From Mesorhizobium sp. SOD10 (GTDB lineage: Bacteria > Pseudomonadota > Alphaproteobacteria > Rhizobiales > Rhizobiaceae): a stretch of 64,000 nucleotides of DNA. Under the pieces are notes generated by a model. It did not search any database and was not told the origin of the DNA. It saw nothing but the letters and a program-made list of their open reading frames with translations. This document shows positions 59,310-64,000 of the stretch, piece after piece. Location: assembly GCA_000824805.1 (NCBI GenBank), contig CCNA01000060.1, positions 248,001-312,000 of the forward strand, given 5' to 3'. A program made the position numbers and the translations under genes. Each line of letters starts with the position of its first letter. Position 1 is the stretch's first letter.

Positions 59310-59453
59310 GGTATGTTGATATTCAGGTGAGGCCGGCCTGCAAATGGCGGCTTCCTGCGCTTCCGGGGCTCACGTACGAAAAGTACGCTCCGCTCCGGTT
59401 CTCGGAACCTGCCATTTTCGACTCGGCCTGACCTGAATCTCAACACACCTTAA
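59306..59453. repeat. Long imperfect palindrome after recJ
   Basis: A 148-base inverted repeat with arms of about 60-70 bases. The outer arms are TTAAGGTATGTTGATATTCA and the reverse of TGAATCTCAACACACCTTAA, then AGGCCG/CGGCCT, AAATGGC/GCCATTT, TTCC/GGAA and a central CGTACGAAAAGTACG hairpin. The arms differ at several positions but keep pairing. It begins at the recJ stop and ends 19 bases before the end of the convergent patatin gene. It is the longest palindrome in the window and not one of the shorter families. It looks like a dispersed rhizobial repeat, perhaps a bidirectional transcription barrier. Confidence 0.7.
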
Positions 59454-59471
59454 AGCGGTGCCGTACCGGGG

Positions 59472-60440
59472 TCACACGAGGACGGATTGCAGCCGGGTCA
59501 GTTCGCTGATCTGCGCCTTCGTCGCCTGGTAGCCGATGCTGATCGCCTCGTCGGCGCGGTGGAATTCCGTCAGGCCGATATGGCTAAGCTTCGGCTGCAG
59601 CGACATATCCGGCGGATCGCCGGCCAGCCTGGCGCGCGAGATCCGGTCTTGGATGATGTTGAAGGCCTCGACCATGACGCCGGTGATGCCCAGGCGTGTC
59701 TGATGTGACTGGGAATTGACCTGACCGGGGCGCGGCGCGTCGTTCTCGACGAGCAGCTCGCCGGCGCTGTGCTTGATGACGGCTGCACGCCCGAACAGAT
59801 CGTAATGCAGGTTGACCGCCACCACGAGCGGCTGCTCATAGGCGCGGCAGACGGAGACCGGCACCGGATTGACCAGCGCGCCGTCGACCAGCACGCGGCC
59901 GTTGCAGGCCACCGGCTCGAAAACGCCCGGCAGCGCATAGGAGGCGCGCATGGCGGTGACGAGCAAGCCGCTCGACAGCCAGATTTCATGGCCGGTGCGG
60001 ATTTCGGACGCGACGGCGACGAAGGGTTTCGACAGGTCCTCGAAGCGGGCGCCGTCGAGGTGCTCGCGCAGGCGCTGGTCGAGCTTCATGCCGCCGAACA
60101 GGCCGCTGCCGCGCAGATTGAAGTCGAGAAGGCCGAAGATGCGCCTTTTGGTCAGGCTTCTGGCAAACTCTTCCAGTTGGTCGAGCTTGCCGGCAAGGTA
60201 GCAGCCGCCGACCAGCGCGCCGATCGAGGTGCCGGCGATCATCGATACTTCTATGCCGGCTTCGTCAAGCGCGCGCAGCACGCCGATATGGGCCCAGCCG
60301 CGGGCGCATCCGCCGCCGAGCGCCAGCGAGATGCCGGTTTTCGTGCCAGGCTTCGGATCGGGCAGGCCGCCGGACGATGCGGGACCATTGGCCTCCTGAA
60401 CGTCAGGTCTGCTGCGCAATGACGCCCATTCGAGCATCAT
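59472..60440 (-). CDS. Patatin-like phospholipase (RssA-type)
   Basis: 322-residue serine lipase-type protein. The Ser-Asp dyad is present: oxyanion segment LALGGGCARGWAHIGVLRAL, nucleophile elbow AGTSIGALVGGCYLAG (GTSIG), and Asp in RVLVDGALVNPVPVSV (DGA). No signal peptide, so it is predicted cytoplasmic or peripheral. The bacterial members of this group are poorly characterised; lipid ester hydrolysis is the expected activity. Convergent with recJ. Confidence 0.88.
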   Translation of the reverse strand: MMLEWASLRSRPDVQEANGPASSGGLPDPKPGTKTGISLALGGGCARGWAHIGVLRALDEAGIEVSMIAGTSIGALVGGCYLAGKLDQLEEFARSLTKRRIFGLLDFNLRGSGLFGGMKLDQRLREHLDGARFEDLSKPFVAVASEIRTGHEIWLSSGLLVTAMRASYALPGVFEPVACNGRVLVDGALVNPVPVSVCRAYEQPLVVAVNLHYDLFGRAAVIKHSAGELLVENDAPRPGQVNSQSHQTRLGITGVMVEAFNIIQDRISRARLAGDPPDMSLQPKLSHIGLTEFHRADEAISIGYQATKAQISELTRLQSVLV

Positions 60441-60521
60441 GAACTCCCTTGTCCCATATCCCCTCTATCACAAGGATATTTGAGAATAGTGAATCTGAGT
60501 GGTTTGTGAATATTGAATGGT

Positions 60522-60980
60522 TCACACCGGCTTCCGATACGTCTTATCCGCATCGAACAGCGGCCTGCTGCCGTCGTCGGCAAGCGTCGCCTTGCCGTCG
60601 TTCAGCCCCACCGTCCGATAAAAGCAGGAACGCCGTCCGGTGTGACAGGTTGCGTCGTGGCCCAACACTTTGACGCGCAACCATATCGCGTCTTGGTCAC
60701 AATCCGTGCGCATCTCGACGACGTGCTGGAAGTTGCCCGAGGTTTCGCCCTTCTTCCACAATGCGTTGCGCGAGCGCGACCAGTAATGGGCGATGCCGGT
60801 ATCCAGCGTCAGCGCCAGCGCTTCGGCATTCATATGCGCGACCATCAGCAGCATGCCGTCGGCAGCGTCCGTCACGACGACGGTGACGAGACCCGCGGCG
60901 TCGAAGCGCGGAGAAAGGAGCGAGCCTTCCTCCAGCGCTTTCTTGTCTGACGGAGCTTTTGGAAATTCAACTGCCGACAT
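60522..60980 (-). CDS. hisI: Phosphoribosyl-AMP cyclohydrolase
   Basis: Third step of histidine biosynthesis: opens the purine ring of PR-AMP. 152 residues from ATG 60980; an in-frame ATG at 61007 sits inside the palindromic repeat at 61001-61069 and would add 9 residues. Zinc/metal motifs are TDCDQDAIWLRV and CHTGRRSCFYR near the C-terminus, with TGIAHYWSRSRNALWKKGE before. Not fused to HisE. It is 116 bases downstream of folE, same strand. Confidence 0.94.
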   Translation of the reverse strand: MSAVEFPKAPSDKKALEEGSLLSPRFDAAGLVTVVVTDAADGMLLMVAHMNAEALALTLDTGIAHYWSRSRNALWKKGETSGNFQHVVEMRTDCDQDAIWLRVKVLGHDATCHTGRRSCFYRTVGLNDGKATLADDGSRPLFDADKTYRKPV

Positions 60981-61000
60981 CGCCGGTCCGTCTTTTTGTT

Positions 61001-61069
61001 TGACCATGATCTTATCCGAAACCGGTCTCCACCTTTCGCTGACGCGGTCCTTCGGTTTCGGGATCACGG
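61001..61069. repeat. Degenerate TGACCATGATC-family palindrome
   Basis: TGACCATGATCTTATCCGAAACCGG at one end, then CTCCAC, and CGGTTTCGGGATCACGG at the other, with a 20-base insertion relative to the copy at 3486-3536. It supplies an upstream in-frame ATG for hisI, so it may complicate start prediction. Confidence 0.6.
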
Positions 61070-61096
61070 CCCGATGGGCCGACGAGGGCCGGCAAA

Positions 61097-61729
61097 TCAG
61101 CCGCCTGCGCGTACCATCGTAACGAAACGGACCTGTTCCTCGGGCGTATCCTTGAAGACGCCGGTGAAGGTCGAGGTCAGCGTGTTCGAGCCCTGCTTGC
61201 GAATGCCGCGCATGGCCATGCACATATGCTCGGCCTCGAGCATGACGGCGACGCCACGCGGGTTGAGCACGTCCTGGATGACGCCGGCGATCTGCGCGGT
61301 CATCGCTTCCTGCGTCTGCAAGCGATGCGCGAAGATATCGACGACACGGGCGATCTTCGACAGGCCAACGACCTTGCCGTCCGGCAGATAGCCGACATGC
61401 GCCTTGCCGATGATCGGCACCATATGGTGCTCGCAATGCGAATGGAACTTTATGTCCTTGACGATGACGAGGTCGTCATAGCCGGCCACTTCCTCGAAGG
61501 TGCGGCCAAGCTCGTCGGCCGGGCACATGTCATAGCCGTTGAACATTTCGCGGAAGGCCTTGGTGACACGCTTAGGCGTATCGACCAGGCCTTCGCGGTC
61601 CGGATTGTCGCCAGTCCAGCGCAACAGCGTGCGCACGGCGGCCTCGACCTCGGCTTCGCTCGGCCGGTCAGTGACGGGCTTCTCCAGATATTCGGAGGGA
61701 GGCATGATTTTCTTGATGACGGCATCCAT
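61097..61729 (-). CDS. folE: GTP cyclohydrolase I
   Basis: First enzyme of tetrahydrofolate (and possibly queuosine precursor) synthesis. 210 residues from ATG 61729. The zinc-binding segment FHSHCEHHMVPIIGKAHVGY, with the catalytic His, and the second Cys in AEHMCMAMRGIRKQGS are intact, as is LSKIARVVDIFAHRLQTQE. The longer open frame to 61846 is not conserved. Neighbours hisI and the scaffold protein are typical of Rhizobiales. Confidence 0.95.
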   Translation of the reverse strand: MDAVIKKIMPPSEYLEKPVTDRPSEAEVEAAVRTLLRWTGDNPDREGLVDTPKRVTKAFREMFNGYDMCPADELGRTFEEVAGYDDLVIVKDIKFHSHCEHHMVPIIGKAHVGYLPDGKVVGLSKIARVVDIFAHRLQTQEAMTAQIAGVIQDVLNPRGVAVMLEAEHMCMAMRGIRKQGSNTLTSTFTGVFKDTPEEQVRFVTMVRAGG

Positions 61730-61966
61730 AAAGGCGTCTCCCGTAGTCCCACTCAAAGGTGGGACGAGTTGAACGGACCACGACCTTTTGGGTGAAAATC
61801 GCCCATTTCCATCCCGAAAGCGGCGTGAACAGATGAGCAAGGACAACGGCTTCTCATTCGCCTTGTCGATGCCCGACTGCCACCATTATATATGGTTACG
61901 GCAAAGCGAAAGGAAGACGCGAGAGCGGCAAAGCCTGTTCGCTGGGCGGCGATGGATTGGAAAAAT

Positions 61967-62413
61967 ATGATCGACGACGTCTACAATGCGAAAATTCTCG
62001 GCTTCGCCGGAAACATCGGACGTATCGGCCGTCTCGATCACCCCGACGGGACCGCCAGGGCGCATTCCAAATTGTGCGGCTCGACCGTCACCGTCGACCT
62101 CAAGATGGATGGCGATGTGGTGACCGATTTCGCCCATGAGGTGAAGGCCTGCGCGCTCGGCCAAGCCTCATCCTCGATCATGGCCCGGAATGTGGTCGGC
62201 GCCAGCGCGGACGAATTGCGCGCCGTGCGCGAAACCATGCTGAAGATGCTGAAGGAGAACGGCGCGCCGCCTGAAGGCCGCTTCGCCGACCTCAAATATC
62301 TGGAACCGGTGCGCGACTATAAAGCTCGCCATGCCTCGACGATGCTGACCTTCGATGCGGTGGTCGACGCGATCGGTCAGATCGAGAAGAAGCGCGCCGA
62401 TCAGGCGGCCTGA
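61967..62413 (+). CDS. Iron-sulfur cluster scaffold (IscU/NifU N-terminal-like)
   Basis: 148 residues from ATG 61967 (MIDDVYNAKILGFAGNIGRI); an in-frame ATG at 61952 would add five residues, and the frame is open to 61892. It is a member of the IscU/NifU_N fold family. Conserved Cys residues appear in HSKLCGSTVTVDLKM and EVKACALGQASSSIMA; the third Cys of classical IscU is not evident in the C-terminal part. That places it with the rhizobial scaffold-like proteins, often found next to folE and yidD. The role in Fe-S assembly is inferred from the fold. Confidence 0.8.
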   Translation: MIDDVYNAKILGFAGNIGRIGRLDHPDGTARAHSKLCGSTVTVDLKMDGDVVTDFAHEVKACALGQASSSIMARNVVGASADELRAVRETMLKMLKENGAPPEGRFADLKYLEPVRDYKARHASTMLTFDAVVDAIGQIEKKRADQAA

Positions 62414-62421
62414 GATAGGGC

Positions 62422-63327
62422 TTAGGCCGCTCCCCTGGTCACGGCGAATTCGCTTCGGATCCAGTCGGCGAATGCTTTGGCCGGTTCCGGCAGATCCGAC
62501 AAGCTCCTGGCCACCAGCCAGTAGGCGCCCGAAGCGACATCGATATCGAACGGCTTGATCAAAGTGCCCGACGCGAGCTCTTCGCCGACCTGCAGGAGGT
62601 CGCCGAGCGCCACGCCATGTCCGAGCAGCGCAGCCTGTTTCGAAAGCGAGACATCGGCCAGCATCGGGCCACGGGCGGGAACCGCATCAGCGGGCACGCC
62701 GGCTGCCTGGAACCAGCGTGCCCAACCCTGGCGGTTTTCTTCATGCAGCAGCGTGTAATGGCGAAGGTCGACCGGCTTTTCCAGGGGAGGGCCGGAGGCG
62801 AGCAGCGCCGGCGACAGAACCGGTGAATCGACGGTCGAGGCCAAGCGCTCGGCCTCGCTGCGCGGCCAGGAGGTGGCATGCGCGCTGAAACGCAAGGCGA
62901 GCTCGGGCTGATCGCTGCGGAACTCGATCGGCCGCGGATCGACTTCGAGTGACACATCGATGTCGGGCCGCAATTGGCGAAAACGATTGAGCCGCGGCAC
63001 CAGCCATACGGCGGCAAGCGATGGCTCGACGCTGACGCGGACCACGGCTTGCGCCGGCGAGGCCGTGAGTTCCGAAAGCACGCGGTCGATGTCGTCGAAG
63101 CTCCTGACCAATCGGTCGAGCAGCCGGTGTCCCGCATCCGTCAGCTCGACGCGGCGATGGAGGCGCACAAACAGCGGCCTTCCCAAAAAGGTCTCGAGCT
63201 CACGTATCTGCCGGCTGATCGCGGCCTGCGAGACGTAAAGCTCCTCTGCCGCCCGGCTGAAGCTCAAATGCCGGCCGGCCGTCTCGAAACTCCTGAGCGC
63301 CGTCAGCGGCAGCCGGCCACGCTTCAT
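62422..63327 (-). CDS. LysR-family transcriptional regulator (GcvA-type)
   Basis: 301 residues from ATG 63327, with GAGG 9 bases upstream. The N-terminal winged helix-turn-helix reads SFETAGRHLSFSRAAEELYV and SQAAISRQIRELETFLGRPL, as in GcvA-like regulators, and the C-terminal effector domain follows. The target is likely the divergent small ORF at 63420 or a remote gene; no enzyme gene lies beside it. Nine bases separate it from the convergent scaffold gene. Confidence 0.9.
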   Translation of the reverse strand: MKRGRLPLTALRSFETAGRHLSFSRAAEELYVSQAAISRQIRELETFLGRPLFVRLHRRVELTDAGHRLLDRLVRSFDDIDRVLSELTASPAQAVVRVSVEPSLAAVWLVPRLNRFRQLRPDIDVSLEVDPRPIEFRSDQPELALRFSAHATSWPRSEAERLASTVDSPVLSPALLASGPPLEKPVDLRHYTLLHEENRQGWARWFQAAGVPADAVPARGPMLADVSLSKQAALLGHGVALGDLLQVGEELASGTLIKPFDIDVASGAYWLVARSLSDLPEPAKAFADWIRSEFAVTRGAA

Positions 63328-63419
63328 ATCGCATAACCTCAAGTTATTCGAAGCGGAAATTATACTCGTTTGAGAGGGAAGGCCAGCGGCGGTCTAATCC
63401 GTTTCAAAGGAGACCTGCC

Positions 63420-63581
63420 ATGAACGAGTTCCTGGCCATTTTCAGCGACACGATACGGATAGCGACCTTCCAATGGCACGGCGAAGTCGCGCGCGGGCGA
63501 CGTCACCATGACTGTCGCGATCTTTTCCATCACCATCGCCCATGGACCGGCAGCCATCCCGTCCGGCGCTCCGGGTCTTGA
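63420..63581 (+). CDS. Possible 53-residue protein divergent from the LysR gene
   Basis: An open frame from ATG 63420, with AAAGGAGA 5-12 bases upstream, gives MNEFLAIFSDTIRIATFQW and then HGEVARGRRHHDCRDLFHHH; the latter half is rich in His and Arg. It is short and no family is recognised. The strong ribosome-binding site and divergent position argue for a real start, but the frame could be a remnant truncated by a shift. Confidence 0.4.
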   Translation: MNEFLAIFSDTIRIATFQWHGEVARGRRHHDCRDLFHHHRPWTGSHPVRRSGS

Positions 63582-63648
63582 GGGCAAAAGCATTGCGTTT
63601 CAACGCCGAAGCCCACATCTATCGCGCAGTGAAACAGGCTGCGGAGCG

Positions 63649-64000
63649 ATGGGCGACCATCACAGTCATATGCATGGCGTCCGGCCGGTGCAGCGCGGGC
63701 GCAACTGGCCGGGGCCTTGGCGCAAGACGCCCGGGCGCGTGCTCGGCACATCGCTCGTGCGCCTCTATCAGCTGACGCTCTCAGGCTTCGTCGGCAATAG
63801 CTGCCGACACCTGCCGACCTGCTCCGAATATGCGCATGAGGCGATCGCTCGCCATGGCCTCTGGGCCGGCGGCTGGATGGGGCTGTTCCGGGTGTTGCGC
63901 TGCGGACCGTTCGGAACGCATGGCATCGACCGCGTACCGGAGACGCTTGCGGCCCGCTATGTCTGGTTCATGCCCTGGCGCTATTGGGGGATCGGCAAAA
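63649..64000 (+). CDS. yidD: Membrane protein insertion efficiency factor YidD (partial)
   Basis: Small membrane-associated protein that assists YidC-dependent insertion. The gene starts at ATG 63649 and runs off the window end; 117 codons are visible. Marks are LGTSLVRLYQLTLSGFVGNS, CRHLPTCSEYAHEAIARHG and the following RVLRCGPFGTHGIDRVP, the family's Cys-rich core. The N-terminal His-rich start (MGDHHSHMHGV) is unusual but the rest is typical. In rhizobia yidD is often next to the scaffold gene; here LysR and a short ORF intervene. Confidence 0.92.
   Translation, partial: MGDHHSHMHGVRPVQRGRNWPGPWRKTPGRVLGTSLVRLYQLTLSGFVGNSCRHLPTCSEYAHEAIARHGLWAGGWMGLFRVLRCGPFGTHGIDRVPETLAARYVWFMPWRYWGIGK

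Overview
The window is a gene-dense, GC-rich alphaproteobacterial chromosome segment. Gene content and order point to the order Hyphomicrobiales (Rhizobiales), most likely Mesorhizobium or a close relative. The evidence is the serS-surE-pcm-nlpD-like block, yajC with a fused secDF, an NDUFAF3-like gene next to an NDUFAF6-like gene, paired 46-codon DUF1127 genes, a DUF982 gene, and dispersed palindromes of the kind common in Mesorhizobium. The assignment is by inference; no rRNA is present. There is no transposase, integrase, prophage or CRISPR array. Most of the window is core chromosome with small accessory patches.

Layout. 1-3394 (+): end of serS, surE, pcm and an NlpD-like envelope protein. 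3539-4411 (-): DUF815 ATPase. 4679-9096 (+): yajC, secDF and two homologues of mitochondrial complex I assembly factors, followed by a small membrane protein and a sterol-desaturase-type hydroxylase broken by a one-base frameshift (9603-10552). 10662-11091 (-): decayed gene. 11152-13294 (-): trmFO, two tandem triple-hairpin small RNAs whose loops carry an anti-Shine-Dalgarno sequence, and two DUF1127 genes. 13529-15225 (+): DUF2157 and GDYXXLXY-type proteins. 15279-16616 (-): ClpP/SppA-like exported protein and tRNA-Leu(UAG). 16958-21070 (+): tig, a secreted protein, cytochrome c, DUF2189 protein. 21111-27999 (-): YbaK-type deacylase, a five-gene cytochrome c oxidase operon with two subunit III-type proteins, radC, map.

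29060-32940: an ABC importer whose binding protein and permease are on + and whose ATPase is convergent on -, with palindromic repeats between them. 33156-34160: DUF982 and an aspartyl/asparaginyl hydroxylase. 34214-44504 (-): a five-gene RND efflux operon ordered adaptor-pump-adaptor-pump-outer membrane channel. 44783-47642: an LTXXQ periplasmic protein divergent from an OmpR-type two-component system that probably controls the efflux region. 47800-49613: small secreted proteins, a candidate sRNA, tRNA-Glu(UUC). 49764-53091 (-): M15-type lipoprotein and PHA synthase. 53189-59309 (+): lipoprotein, aminotransferase, hom, glpX, recJ. 59472-61729 (-): patatin, hisI, folE. 61967-64000: IscU/NifU-type scaffold, LysR regulator and start of yidD.

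The strongest candidate for an under-described system is the DUF1127/tandem-sRNA locus (12633-13294). Five of its six hairpins present the same 10-base loop and the sixth a longer loop with the same C/T-rich core, all complementary to a ribosome-binding site. It resembles the cuckoo/CcsR sRNA family but is arranged as two triple-hairpin units behind two DUF1127 genes. Other notable points are the shared-channel double RND operon with phased GTTTCC repeats upstream of its likely regulator, the split ABC importer, and the two frameshifted genes.
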